This document shows, in pieces, positions 41,062-50,248 of a DNA stretch of 64,000 bases (position 1 is its first letter; the number at the start of each line of letters is the position of its first letter). The notes under the pieces were generated by a model. That model ran no database searches. It saw only the letters and a program-made list of their open reading frames with translations, and was not told the DNA's origin. The DNA lies in contig NZ_JAJSDZ010000005.1 of the NCBI RefSeq assembly GCF_021272385.1, positions 1,145,234 through 1,209,233 on the forward strand, read 5' to 3'. This DNA is from Vibrio salinus (lineage in GTDB: Bacteria > Pseudomonadota > Gammaproteobacteria > Enterobacterales > Vibrionaceae). Position numbers and translations under genes: made by a program.

Positions 41062-41138
41062 GAATACCAAATCCTTTTAGATTCATAGATAAGGAATGTA
41101 TAAGCGGTAATGTTAACTCTTTTAGTAAAATTAACATA

Positions 41139-41165
41139 CAAAAAAGCCGCGCATCTTCGCGGCTT
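41139..41165 (-). terminator. ssb terminator
   Basis: 8-bp GC-rich stem AAGCCGCG / CGCGGCTT (41144-41151, 41158-41165), 6-base loop, followed by Ts on the minus strand. It lies 29 bp after the ssb stop and before the csrD start. Confidence 0.88.
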
Positions 41166-41193
41166 GTTACAATCAATATGCTAAATTGAGAGC

Positions 41194-41724
41194 CTAGAAC
41201 GGAATATCGTCGTCAAAATCCATAGGTGGCTCATTATACTGAGGCTGGGATTGAGATGGCTGTTGGCTCTGCTGCTGAGGCTGAGCTGCCGGCTGCTGAT
41301 ATTGCGGTTGTTGCGGCTGTCCCCATCCACTCTGAGCCTGTGAACCTGCATTTTGGGACTGACCACCTTGCTGACGGCCTCCTAACATTTGCATCACACC
41401 ATTAAACCCCTGAACAACAACTTCAGTCGTATACCGATCCTGACCGCTTTGATCCTGCCATTTACGGGTCTGTAGTTGTCCTTCGATATATACCTGGGAA
41501 CCTTTTCTCAGATATTCACCAGCAACTTCCGCTAACTTTCCGAAAAGAGCAACCCGGTGCCATTCTGTTTTTTCACGTTGCTCCCCTGTGGTTTTATCGC
41601 GCCATGATTCTGACGTCGCAACCGTAATATTCGCTACTGCACCACCACTAGGCATATAACGAATTTCAGGGTCATTACCTAAGTTACCAACCAGGATAAC
41701 TTTATTTACTCCACGGCTTGCCAT
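41194..41724 (-). CDS. ssb: Single-stranded DNA-binding protein SSB
   Basis: Tetrameric SSB for replication, repair and recombination. 176 residues: OB fold (about 1-112) with [20 protein letters not shown] and [14 protein letters not shown], a glutamine/glycine/proline-rich linker (about 113-168), and the C-terminal interaction tip MDFDDDIPF. In E. coli it is divergent from uvrA; here a VpsT-like gene and galU lie between them. Confidence 0.98.
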   Translation of the reverse strand: MASRGVNKVILVGNLGNDPEIRYMPSGGAVANITVATSESWRDKTTGEQREKTEWHRVALFGKLAEVAGEYLRKGSQVYIEGQLQTRKWQDQSGQDRYTTEVVVQGFNGVMQMLGGRQQGGQSQNAGSQAQSGWGQPQQPQYQQPAAQPQQQSQQPSQSQPQYNEPPMDFDDDIPF

Positions 41725-41997
41725 TCTCTGCTCCGTCCGTTTATTACGCTTTAAATATAAGCATAGGATAACACGCTTTCTTCAAGCGACAAATGTTCTG
41801 TTTGTCATTCATCGCAAAGCTCCTGGCAACCTCATAACTTACGGCTCAAATCTAAGAAACAGCCCCAAAATTGAAACAATATTCAATTGGTTTCTTTAAT
41901 TTTTTTGAAGCATGATCTCTTTGAACATTTTCATATTGACCGTCATACGAAGTTGTATAAATTCCCTACATCTCAATTGGCTGTGGAAATAAAAATA

Positions 41998-42657
41998 ATG
42001 CAAAGAACCAATTACCAACGTACCTTATATTTTCTGTCTTTATCAAAGGAAACCGGCTATCGTTCAGTACATCTGGAGTATTTACACTCTCAGTTTAAAT
42101 TTTCTTCTCAACGAATTGATACTTTGGATGACCTGACTGCGCCACAATTTACAAATTATCCGCATAAAATATATGTTATCGATTTTAACAGCATTAATTT
42201 GGTTCTCCCGATAATAAAGCAGAACCTGCTTCACAAAAACAGAGGAGAAACCGTTGTTATCAATGTTCCCATAAGATTAACCACGGATACGCTAATTTCA
42301 TTCGGAAACCTTAAAGGGCTTTTCTACACATCGTCCCAATATAAAGACATCAATAAAGGATTAGAAGAAATACTGGACGGACAGCAATGGCTACCAAGGA
42401 AAGTGGTCAGTCAGTTACTTCACTTTTATCGCTATCACTTTGAAAACTTAAATATCAATGCTGCATTAAATCTGACATCGCGGGAAGTCGAAATACTAAG
42501 GAGCTTAGAGACCGGAGGTAGCAACCAAAGAATAGCAGACAGCCTGTGTATCAGTGAACCAACGGTAAAATCTCATTTGTATCAAATTTACAAAAAGATA
42601 AATGTTAAGAACCGAACTCAAGCCATCGGCTGGATGAGAAACAACTGTAATTTTTAG
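41998..42657 (+). CDS. VpsT/CsgD-like LuxR-family regulator
   Basis: A 219-residue receiver-like plus LuxR-HTH regulator. I choose the ATG at 41998 (MQRTNYQRTLYFL). The longer frame starts at a TTG at 41887, and with 41998 the residues align in number with V. cholerae VpsT. The C-terminal HTH has LTSREVEILRSLETGGSNQRIA, then SLCISEPTVKSHLYQIYKKINVK split around the recognition helix. The VpsT c-di-GMP motif W[FLM][TS]R at 131-134 is WLPR here, also at 131-134. VpsT-like proteins control biofilm matrix genes; the target here is unknown. It lies upstream of galU, whose UDP-glucose feeds polysaccharide synthesis. Confidence 0.83.
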   Translation: MQRTNYQRTLYFLSLSKETGYRSVHLEYLHSQFKFSSQRIDTLDDLTAPQFTNYPHKIYVIDFNSINLVLPIIKQNLLHKNRGETVVINVPIRLTTDTLISFGNLKGLFYTSSQYKDINKGLEEILDGQQWLPRKVVSQLLHFYRYHFENLNINAALNLTSREVEILRSLETGGSNQRIADSLCISEPTVKSHLYQIYKKINVKNRTQAIGWMRNNCNF

Positions 42658-42799
42658 TCTCATATTTGAAACAGAATATATTTTTGACTAAATACTAAAA
42701 AATAACGTAATCATCACAGTAAAAAAACGTGATAGAGTGATTAGTAATTTATAATATTTTTTTATTTACTAAACAACTAGGTAATAAGGCTTTCATAAT

Positions 42800-43672
42800 A
42801 TGATTAAAAAGTGTCTCTTTCCTGCTGCAGGCTATGGTACTCGCTTCTTACCTGCAACAAAATCAATGCCAAAAGAAATGATGCCAGTCGTCAATAAGCC
42901 ACTCATTGAATACGGTGTCGATGAAGCCATTCAGGCAGGCATGGACGGAATGTGTATCGTGACCGGTCGCGGTAAGCATTCAATTATGGATCACTTTGAT
43001 ATTAACTATGAATTAGAACATCAGATTCAGGGTTCGAATAAAGAAGCGTTGTTAGGTGATATTCGCGAAATCATGAAATCAACCAACTTCACTTTCATTC
43101 GTCAGAGGGAAATGAAAGGGCTGGGCCATGCCATTCTAACCGGAAAAGAACTGGTCGGAGATGAACCATTTGCCGTTGTTCTTGCGGATGACCTTTGTGT
43201 GAATCCTGATGAAGGCGTTTTGTCACAAATGGTAAAACTGTTTAAGCAATTCCGTTGTACTATTGTTGCTGTTCAGGAAGTCCCTAAAGAAGACATCCAC
43301 AAGTACGGTGTTATTTCTGGTGAGATGATCAAAGATGATCTTTATCGGGTTGATGATATGGTTGAAAAGCCAAAACCCGGAACAGAACCAAGCAATCTGG
43401 CTATCATTGGTCGTTATATCTTAACACCGGATATCTTTGATCTTATTGAACAAACTGAGCCCGGCTTAGGTGGAGAAATTCAAATAACGGATGCGCTTTT
43501 AAAACAAGCTAAAGCAGGTTGTGTACTGGCATATAAATTCAAAGGCAAACGCTTTGATTGTGGTAGTGTCGAAGGTTACATTGAAGCAACCAACTACTGC
43601 TATGAGCATATGTATAAAGCAAATACCAAAAAGGTTGAACTTGATAAACATTCAACCCGAAAAAGCAGCTGA
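42800..43672 (+). CDS. galU: UTP-glucose-1-phosphate uridylyltransferase
   Basis: Makes UDP-glucose from UTP and glucose-1-phosphate for LPS, exopolysaccharide and galactose metabolism. The 290-residue length is normal. The nucleotide-binding signature AAGYGTRFLPATKSMPKEMM is at residues 8-27, with VLADDLCVNPDEG, VEKPKPGTEPSNLAIIGRYIL and FDCGSVEGYIEATNY further on. A terminator follows at 43700. Confidence 0.97.
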   Translation: MIKKCLFPAAGYGTRFLPATKSMPKEMMPVVNKPLIEYGVDEAIQAGMDGMCIVTGRGKHSIMDHFDINYELEHQIQGSNKEALLGDIREIMKSTNFTFIRQREMKGLGHAILTGKELVGDEPFAVVLADDLCVNPDEGVLSQMVKLFKQFRCTIVAVQEVPKEDIHKYGVISGEMIKDDLYRVDDMVEKPKPGTEPSNLAIIGRYILTPDIFDLIEQTEPGLGGEIQITDALLKQAKAGCVLAYKFKGKRFDCGSVEGYIEATNYCYEHMYKANTKKVELDKHSTRKSS

Positions 43673-43699
43673 TATCTTATAGCTATAAAATCCTATTTT

Positions 43700-43731
43700 A
43701 AACAGTGAGTTATTAAGCTCACTGTTTTTTT
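43700..43731 (+). terminator. galU terminator
   Basis: 10-bp perfect stem AAACAGTGAG / CTCACTGTTT (43700-43709, 43718-43727), 8-base loop, running into Ts to 43731. Confidence 0.9.
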
Positions 43732-43737
43732 ATCCAG
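43722..43737. promoter_or_regulatory. Candidate LexA (SOS) box upstream of uvrA
   Basis: CTGTTTTTTTATCCAG fits CTG-N10-CAG with flanking A and TA (ACTGT...CCAGTA), against the consensus TACTGTATATATATACAGTA. It lies 71 bp before the uvrA ATG and shares bases with the right arm and T run of the galU terminator. uvrA is SOS-induced in other gammaproteobacteria. Confidence 0.5.
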
Positions 43738-43807
43738 TATTTTTCTTTTCAGTTCTTCTGCACTATGTAATACTAATTCTATCTTCTAATAATCAACGAT
43801 TACTGAG

Positions 43808-46630
43808 ATGGACAAGATAGAAATTCGTGGAGCAAGAACTCATAATTTAAAAAATATCAATCTGACACTTCCAAGAGATCAACTGATTGTCATAACCGGC
43901 TTGTCCGGTTCAGGGAAGTCCTCTCTCGCATTTGATACTTTATATGCAGAAGGCCAAAGAAGATATGTCGAATCCCTTTCATCTTATGCCAGACAGTTTT
44001 TATCATTAATGGAAAAGCCCGACGTTGATCACATTGAAGGATTATCGCCGGCGATTTCTATTGAGCAAAAATCCACCTCTCATAATCCCCGCTCGACCGT
44101 TGGAACGATAACCGAAATTTACGATTACATTCGTCTGCTCTATGCCCGGGTGGGTGAACCAAGATGTCCAGAACACAATGTACCGCTGGCAGCACAAACA
44201 ATCAGCCAAATGGTAGACAAAGTTCTTGCACTACCTGAAGGCAGTAAAATGCTCATGCTTGCCCCAATTATTAAAGAAAGAAAGGGCGAACATGTCAAAA
44301 CGCTGGCGAATCTGGCTGCTCAGGGTTTTATAAGAGCAAGAATCGATGGAGAAACCTGTGATCTTAGTGATCCTCCGACACTGGAACTCCATAAAAAACA
44401 TACAATTGAAGTCGTTGTCGATCGTTTCAAAATCCGAAATAACCTTCAGCAACGGCTGGCTGAATCATTTGAAACCGCTCTTGAGCTATCCGGAGGCATT
44501 GTCACTATCGCGCCAATGGATACTGATGGCGAAGAAATCGTTTTTTCTTCTAATTTTGCCTGCCCGCATTGCGGCTATAGCATGCAAGAGCTAGAACCCA
44601 GACTCTTTTCATTTAACAACCCGGCAGGCGCCTGCCCAACTTGTGATGGTCTGGGCGTTCAGCAGTACTTTGATGCTGACCGGATTATCCAGAATGATAC
44701 GTTAAGCCTTGCCGATGGTGCGATAAAAGGATGGGATAAACGAAATTTCTACTATTACCAAATGCTGAATGCCTTAGCCGAGCACTACCATTTCGACTTA
44801 GAAAAGCCATTCAAACAATTATCTTCCCGGATAAAGAATATCATTTTGAACGGTTCAGGAAGTGACTCAATTGAGTTTAAATACGTGAATGACCGGGGCG
44901 ATATCCGGGTCAAACACCATCCATTCGAAGGCATTTTACCGAATTTAGAAAGGCGCTACAGAGAAACGGAATCCAATTCTGTCCGCGAGGAACTGTCAAA
45001 ATACATATCCAACAAACCCTGCTCCAGTTGCCACGGTACACGATTAAGAGAAGAAGCCAGACACGTTTTCGTCAATGATACAACGTTACCCCAAATTGTT
45101 GAATTAAGCATTGCTGACAGCCTAGACTTCTTTAAAAATCTAGACCTTACTGGCCAAAAGGCTCAGATTGCAGAAAAAGTAATGAAAGAGATTACCGATC
45201 GCCTTCATTTTTTGGTGAATGTTGGGCTGAATTACCTGAATCTATCCCGGAGTGCAGAGACGTTGTCCGGCGGTGAAGCCCAAAGAATTCGGCTTGCCAG
45301 TCAAATTGGTGCCGGACTGGTTGGCGTCATGTACGTTTTGGATGAACCATCAATCGGTTTGCATCAGAGGGATAATGCCAGATTACTGAACACATTAACG
45401 CATTTACGAAATCTGGGAAATACCGTTATTGTTGTTGAACACGATGAAGATGCCATCAGAATGGCAGACTATGTCGTCGATATTGGTCCGGGAGCCGGGG
45501 TCCATGGAGGACAGATAGTCGCTCAGGGAACACCGAAAGACATAATGAAAGAGCCTGCGTCTCTTACCGGTCAATATCTAAGTGGTGAGAAAAAAATAGC
45601 GGTCCCCGCCACCAGAACCAAGCGCGATCCCAAAAAGCAGGTTGAGCTGATTGGTGCCTGCGGTAATAACCTGAAAAATGTACATTTATCTGTCCCTGTC
45701 GGTTTGTTTACCTGTATAACTGGTGTTTCCGGTTCAGGAAAATCGACTCTGATCAATGACACTTTTTTCAACATTGCTCATGTGGCACTCAACGGTGCAA
45801 CATCGGTCACTCCGGCTCCATATAAAAAAATCAAAGGGCTTGAGCATCTCGATAAGGTCATCGATATAAACCAAAGTCCGATAGGTAGAACCCCCAGATC
45901 AAATCCGGCCACATACACGGGTATTTTCACCCCCATCAGGGAGCTGTTTGCCGGGACTCAGGAAGCCAGATCCAGAGGCTACAAACCCGGACGATTCAGT
46001 TTTAATGTCCGGGGAGGCCGCTGCGAAGCATGTCAGGGGGATGGGGTCATCAAAGTCGAAATGCACTTTCTCCCGGACGTTTATGTACCTTGTGATGTGT
46101 GTAAAGGGAAACGTTACAACAGGGAAACACTGGAAGTTCGTTATAAGGGCAAAACCATTGACGAAGTTCTGGAGATGACCGTGGAAGACGCCCGGGAATT
46201 TTTTGAACCGGTCCCGGTCATCGCCCGGAAGTTGCAAACATTAATCGATGTAGGTCTTTCCTATATTCGTTTAGGTCAGGCAGCCACCACGCTGTCCGGA
46301 GGCGAAGCCCAACGCGTGAAATTAGCCAAAGAACTGTCAAAACGAGATACAGGAAAAACCCTGTACATTCTTGATGAACCGACGACTGGCTTACATTTTC
46401 ATGATATTCAGCAATTGTTAACAGTACTTCATCAGCTAAGAGACAAAGGAAACACGATTGTTGTTATTGAACACAATCTGGATGTCATAAAGACGGCGGA
46501 CTGGGTTATCGATCTCGGGCCGGAAGGCGGACAGGGGGGCGGTGAAATTATTGCGGAAGGCGCACCTGAAGATATCGTTCAGGAAACCCGCTCACATACC
46601 GCACATTTCCTTAAACCTATGTTAGAATGA
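43808..46630 (+). CDS. uvrA: Excinuclease ABC subunit A
   Basis: Damage-recognition ATPase of nucleotide excision repair. The 940-residue length is canonical. Two ABC cassettes: Walker A motifs [16 protein letters not shown] (about 31-46) and [16 protein letters not shown] (about 638-653), and signatures [16 protein letters not shown] and [15 protein letters not shown]. Zinc modules include CPHCGYSM...CPTCDG and CEACQGDG...[11 protein letters not shown] candidate LexA box lies upstream and a terminator follows. Confidence 0.98.
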   Translation: MDKIEIRGARTHNLKNINLTLPRDQLIVITGLSGSGKSSLAFDTLYAEGQRRYVESLSSYARQFLSLMEKPDVDHIEGLSPAISIEQKSTSHNPRSTVGTITEIYDYIRLLYARVGEPRCPEHNVPLAAQTISQMVDKVLALPEGSKMLMLAPIIKERKGEHVKTLANLAAQGFIRARIDGETCDLSDPPTLELHKKHTIEVVVDRFKIRNNLQQRLAESFETALELSGGIVTIAPMDTDGEEIVFSSNFACPHCGYSMQELEPRLFSFNNPAGACPTCDGLGVQQYFDADRIIQNDTLSLADGAIKGWDKRNFYYYQMLNALAEHYHFDLEKPFKQLSSRIKNIILNGSGSDSIEFKYVNDRGDIRVKHHPFEGILPNLERRYRETESNSVREELSKYISNKPCSSCHGTRLREEARHVFVNDTTLPQIVELSIADSLDFFKNLDLTGQKAQIAEKVMKEITDRLHFLVNVGLNYLNLSRSAETLSGGEAQRIRLASQIGAGLVGVMYVLDEPSIGLHQRDNARLLNTLTHLRNLGNTVIVVEHDEDAIRMADYVVDIGPGAGVHGGQIVAQGTPKDIMKEPASLTGQYLSGEKKIAVPATRTKRDPKKQVELIGACGNNLKNVHLSVPVGLFTCITGVSGSGKSTLINDTFFNIAHVALNGATSVTPAPYKKIKGLEHLDKVIDINQSPIGRTPRSNPATYTGIFTPIRELFAGTQEARSRGYKPGRFSFNVRGGRCEACQGDGVIKVEMHFLPDVYVPCDVCKGKRYNRETLEVRYKGKTIDEVLEMTVEDAREFFEPVPVIARKLQTLIDVGLSYIRLGQAATTLSGGEAQRVKLAKELSKRDTGKTLYILDEPTTGLHFHDIQQLLTVLHQLRDKGNTIVVIEHNLDVIKTADWVIDLGPEGGQGGGEIIAEGAPEDIVQETRSHTAHFLKPMLE

Positions 46631-46646
46631 AAAAATAGTAGAATGA

Positions 46647-46680
46647 AGAAACTGTGATACATCATCACAGTTTCTGCTTT
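46647..46680 (+). terminator. uvrA terminator
   Basis: 12-bp perfect stem AGAAACTGTGAT / ATCACAGTTTCT (46647-46658, 46664-46675), 5-base loop, then GCTTT. It lies 16 bp after the uvrA stop and just before the pglL-type gene. Confidence 0.75.
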
Positions 46681-46694
46681 ATCAAGATATCTGT

Positions 46695-48386
46695 ATGGCC
46701 ATACTGCTCCAGAAAGGAACCAATTTAGAAACACATAAACCCAAAAGACCTTTGAATAAACTGTTTCTCATATTAGTGGGCTGTCTGTATCTATTCTTAT
46801 TCCATCTATTTTCATGGCAGGACCAAGGCCAGGGAATTGAGCGATATTCAAACCAGATAACCTGGCTGATGACGTTGGGATTGTTACTGACAGGTGTCGT
46901 CCAAATATCCCGCAATAAGACTCTTCGCTACTCCAAGCTCACCTTCGGATTATCGATTTGCTGTCTTCTGCTCACATTGCCCATCTTAGAATCTGACGCA
47001 AATGTGACTTTAGCCCTCCCCCGTTTATGTGCGGTTTGGCTTGGGTGGCTTCTTTTCCTCACGTTACAACAATTTGGTTTCAATAATAAATACAAACAGA
47101 GACTGTTGTGGTTTATTGTGATGTCAAGTTTAGTCGGTTCTTTCATCAGCTACTTGATAATCGCTGCCCATTATTTCAAACCGTCTCTTTTGAATCATTA
47201 TTTTGAGCAGAGCTGGCATACCTATTTTCACTATCAGTCCTATTCTGTTTTTTATATGACAGGAATGCTGGCATCCGGCTATTTACTGGCCCGGCGGGTG
47301 AGAAAATATTTAACCGGCTTCAGTCCGGTCATATTACTCTATATTACACCGGCAGCGACGTTACCTCTGATACTAAAAATATACTCCCCCATTATCTGGC
47401 TTATTCTCTTTGTCAGTCTTGGAGCATTATTTCGATACCTCATCGCACAAATGACGATAAAACGGTTAATAGGATGGACGCTCTCCGTGCTTTTCGGCGT
47501 CATTGTTGGTATATCCGTGCTGTGCTGTGCTCTGGGGGATACCGGTTCAGACAATAAACCTATTGATAATAACCCACTGACCGATAGTATTTCCCAAACA
47601 ACGGACATGTTAATCGAGCGCCCTTTTACCGGCTACGGTTATGGTCGGTTTACAGAAGAGTACGTGCTGTATACCGCAAGACAACACGCACTGAATTCTC
47701 ATTTCCCTCCTGCGATACAAGGGCTGACATCGCCTCATAGTGAAATACTAAGCTGGACTATCGATGGCGGATTGATTCCATTTCTGGCCATTTTACTTTC
47801 CGTACTCTTTGTTCTCTTCAGGGGATACTTTGCAAGAAAAGGGGCTCGTTTAGCCACTTTTTCATTACTTTTCCCAATTGTGTTTGGCAGTATTAGCTCC
47901 GATATTTTGCAGCAAACACACATTCTCTGGATTACCTTAATTATTCTTCTGTATTGGTTAGACCAACGGGTAACCCGGTACCGAAAAATACCGTTATCAA
48001 TCTGGAAAATGAAAAGTATCCAAACCCTGGGAATACCTTTCGTCCTGGTAGCTGGTATGTATTTAGTGCTGATCGGTCACAATCACTACTTTTATGAACA
48101 GTATCGCCAGACGGGTTCTTATCACGAATTGTCTGAAATTCTGATGCCGACTATTTACAAAGACAAAGTACTGATTGCAAAGATCAGGCAGGAACTGGAA
48201 CAAGACGAATCAAATCAGAATGTAAAGAAGATGCTCCCCAGTCTGCTTACCATTATCACTCACACGCCAACCCCGTCATACTATCATTTGCTCATTCATT
48301 GCTATACCCATCTGGACGAGGAGAATAAAGCGCTTCAAACAAGGTTAGAAGCGAATTACTTATTCCCGAACGTTACCTTTAAATAA
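46695..48386 (+). CDS. pglL: PglL-type protein O-oligosaccharyltransferase (Wzy_C family)
   Basis: Polytopic inner-membrane enzyme that transfers lipid-linked glycans to periplasmic proteins such as pilins; O-antigen ligases share the fold. 563 residues with about ten or more membrane helices in two blocks (roughly 20-290 and 355-470) and a soluble C-terminal tail. The Wzy_C region carries FTGYGYGRFTEEYVLY and, in the periplasmic loop, LTSPHSEILSWTIDGG with His348. In Neisseria PglL a histidine at the equivalent site is essential. V. cholerae has a PglL homologue beside uvrA. WaaL ligase activity cannot be excluded from sequence, but no LPS genes are nearby. Confidence 0.83.
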   Translation: MAILLQKGTNLETHKPKRPLNKLFLILVGCLYLFLFHLFSWQDQGQGIERYSNQITWLMTLGLLLTGVVQISRNKTLRYSKLTFGLSICCLLLTLPILESDANVTLALPRLCAVWLGWLLFLTLQQFGFNNKYKQRLLWFIVMSSLVGSFISYLIIAAHYFKPSLLNHYFEQSWHTYFHYQSYSVFYMTGMLASGYLLARRVRKYLTGFSPVILLYITPAATLPLILKIYSPIIWLILFVSLGALFRYLIAQMTIKRLIGWTLSVLFGVIVGISVLCCALGDTGSDNKPIDNNPLTDSISQTTDMLIERPFTGYGYGRFTEEYVLYTARQHALNSHFPPAIQGLTSPHSEILSWTIDGGLIPFLAILLSVLFVLFRGYFARKGARLATFSLLFPIVFGSISSDILQQTHILWITLIILLYWLDQRVTRYRKIPLSIWKMKSIQTLGIPFVLVAGMYLVLIGHNHYFYEQYRQTGSYHELSEILMPTIYKDKVLIAKIRQELEQDESNQNVKKMLPSLLTIITHTPTPSYYHLLIHCYTHLDEENKALQTRLEANYLFPNVTFK

Positions 48387-48487
48387 GACTTCACTGGAAA
48401 TGGGCTATCAAAACAAACGACCAGACAGAGCCATTTTGATAAAAAACAAATCGATAAGATAAATTACCACAAATGACAAATTACCCA

Positions 48488-48516
48488 TTGACAATGATGC
48501 AATGAAAACGTTCAAT
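48488..48516 (+). promoter_or_regulatory. Candidate lysC promoter
   Basis: Consensus -35 TTGACA (48488-48493), 17-bp spacer, -10 TTCAAT (48511-48516). The predicted start would fall just before the lysine riboswitch P1 stem. Confidence 0.65.
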
Positions 48517-48529
48517 ACATAGGCTATCA

Positions 48530-48700
48530 AGCAGAAGAGGAGCACTGCCCAGGCAGATATTTTGTGGAGCCTCAACTCCAATACAAAATATTGATGGGGA
48601 GCAGTGCCGAGATGAGTCTCAGTTGTGGATTTGACTTGTCGGGTGATTAGGCTGAATCCTGTCAACTGTCATCAGCACTCCGCTGATGAAGAGCTTCTGA
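48530..48700 (+). promoter_or_regulatory. Lysine riboswitch (L box)
   Basis: Aptamer in the lysC leader that senses lysine. Matches to the E. coli lysC aptamer in order: the AGAAGAGGAGC entry into the core (48534), a stem with TGGAG / CTCCA arms (about 48564-48580), GGGGAGCAGTGCCGAGATGA (48596-48615) and GTCGGGTGATTAGGCTGAAT (48638-48657). P1 is closed by CAGAAG (48532-48537) with CTTCTG (48694-48699). Directly after it, GAGGT...ACCTC can pair (about 48699-48721), a likely expression platform. There is no clear U-tract terminator, so control may be translational, as in E. coli lysC. Confidence 0.88.
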
Positions 48701-48812
48701 GGTAATCATTTTTCTCACCTCTGCCATTGCTCTAGAAATACTCTCTTCACTAATATGATTGGTTGAAAAATCAACAACATTTTGTCATTTTTGAAGTCGT
48801 AGGAGAAATGCC

Positions 48813-50171
48813 GTGAGTGCATTCAATGTCGCTAAGTTTGGCGGAACAAGCGTTGCCAACTTTGAAGCTATGAGCCGCAGTGCCTCTGTAGTCGAGAGTA
48901 ATCCGGAAACAAAATTGGTTGTCAGCAGTGCCTGTGCCGGCGTAACCAACTTTTTAGTTGAACTTGCCAATGGTATTAAAGATGCTGACCACCGTCAGGA
49001 AATTCTGAACCAACTGGCGAATATCCATTTTTCTATTATTTCGGAGTTGAAAGAGCAAGAAGGCGTCAAAAAAGAAATTCAGGCGATATTAAACACCGTA
49101 AACAGCCTGGCTGAAGCCGCTTCATTTCAGTCAAGTAACCAACTGACGGATCACCTGGTTGCCTGTGGGGAACTCATGTCCACTCATATTCTCGCACAAT
49201 TAATGCGTGACCGGGGCATGAATGCCATTCGTTTTGACATCCGTGAGGTATTAAGAACCGACGACAACTTTGGCCGCGCCGAACCTCAACTTGACGACAT
49301 TGCGGCGTTGGCAAAAGAAAAACTGGAGCCATTATGTAACAAATATATTGTGGTAACACAGGGCTTTATTGGTTCAGATGAGCAGGGAAATACCACAACA
49401 TTAGGCCGGGGAGGAAGTGACTACTCAGCCGCCCTCATTGCAGAGGGAGTACAGGCTGCCGGTCTGGAAATCTGGACAGACGTCCCGGGAATCTATACCA
49501 CGGATCCCCGTATCGCGCCAAAAGCCAAAGCCATTACTGAAATAAGCTTCAGTGAAGCTTCTGAAATGGCCAATTTTGGTGCAAAAATTCTCCACCCATC
49601 AACCTTACTCCCAGCCCTTCGTCATGGCATCCCGGTATTCGTAGGTTCGTCCAGAGAACCGGAACAGGGGGGAACATGGATTAGAAAACGAGTTGAAAAC
49701 TCACCTTTGTATCGTGCCGTTGCCCTTAGAGCAAACCAGACCATGGTAACCATTCGCAGTGCGAAAATGTTTCAGGCATATGGCTTTCTTGCAAAAGTTT
49801 TTGAAATTCTCGCCAAGCATAAAGTATCGGTCGATTTGATTACGACATCAGAAATCAGTGTGTCTCTCACTCTGGATAAAACAGACACCTCGGGTGGCGC
49901 ACCAGAATTGCCACCAGCCGTGCGCTCTGAACTGGAAGAACTGGCTAATGTTGATGTAGAAAGAAATCTCAGTCTGGTCGCTCTCATCGGTAACCAAATG
50001 GAAACCAAAGGCTACGCAAAAGACGTCTTCAGTACTCTTGGAGATTATCATCTCAGAATGATCTGCTATGGAGCAAGCGATCATAACTTATGCTTCCTTG
50101 TCGATGCGGAAGAAGCTAAGGCCGTTGTACAAAAACTGCATCAGGATCTGTTCGAAACCGATTCTGAATAA
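48813..50171 (+). CDS. lysC: Lysine-sensitive aspartate kinase III
   Basis: Phosphorylates aspartate, first step to lysine, threonine, methionine and diaminopimelate. 452 residues with the kinase motif VAKFGGTSVANFEAM, TTLGRGGSDYSAALIAE, GIYTTDPRIAPKAK and two C-terminal ACT domains (about 300-452, including VDLITTSEISVSLTLD). A GTG start at 48813 lies 7 bases after AGGAG. The ATG 5 bases earlier opens only a two-codon frame (ATG CCG TGA). It is monofunctional (no homoserine dehydrogenase), and the preceding lysine riboswitch identifies it as isozyme III. Confidence 0.97.
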   Translation: MSAFNVAKFGGTSVANFEAMSRSASVVESNPETKLVVSSACAGVTNFLVELANGIKDADHRQEILNQLANIHFSIISELKEQEGVKKEIQAILNTVNSLAEAASFQSSNQLTDHLVACGELMSTHILAQLMRDRGMNAIRFDIREVLRTDDNFGRAEPQLDDIAALAKEKLEPLCNKYIVVTQGFIGSDEQGNTTTLGRGGSDYSAALIAEGVQAAGLEIWTDVPGIYTTDPRIAPKAKAITEISFSEASEMANFGAKILHPSTLLPALRHGIPVFVGSSREPEQGGTWIRKRVENSPLYRAVALRANQTMVTIRSAKMFQAYGFLAKVFEILAKHKVSVDLITTSEISVSLTLDKTDTSGGAPELPPAVRSELEELANVDVERNLSLVALIGNQMETKGYAKDVFSTLGDYHLRMICYGASDHNLCFLVDAEEAKAVVQKLHQDLFETDSE

Positions 50172-50200
50172 ACGAAAAATAAAAACGAGATATGTATCCA

Positions 50201-50232
50201 AAAGGGTTGGCACCAGCCAACCCTTTTTATTT
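50201..50232. terminator. Bidirectional terminator lysC / metH
   Basis: 11-bp perfect stem AAAGGGTTGGC / GCCAACCCTTT (50201-50211, 50216-50226), ACCA loop, T-rich on the plus side and flanked by As on the left, so it can serve both convergent genes. Confidence 0.9.
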
Positions 50233-50248
50233 TATAACAAGAAGACGA

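Noticed and set aside
41725..41880. LexA box for ssb
   Set aside because: I looked for CTG-N10-CAG in the ssb upstream region and found no acceptable match.
41887..41997. N-terminal extension of the VpsT-like gene from a TTG
   Set aside because: The extension is AT-rich with no ribosome site. Starting at 41998 gives a VpsT-sized protein whose ligand motif falls at the same residue numbers as in VpsT.
48408..48665. Minus-strand frame of 85 codons with two hydrophobic stretches
   Set aside because: It lies antisense to the lysC promoter and lysine riboswitch, starts only at a TTG, and its N-terminal half is the complement of the structured aptamer. Better explained by the RNA element.
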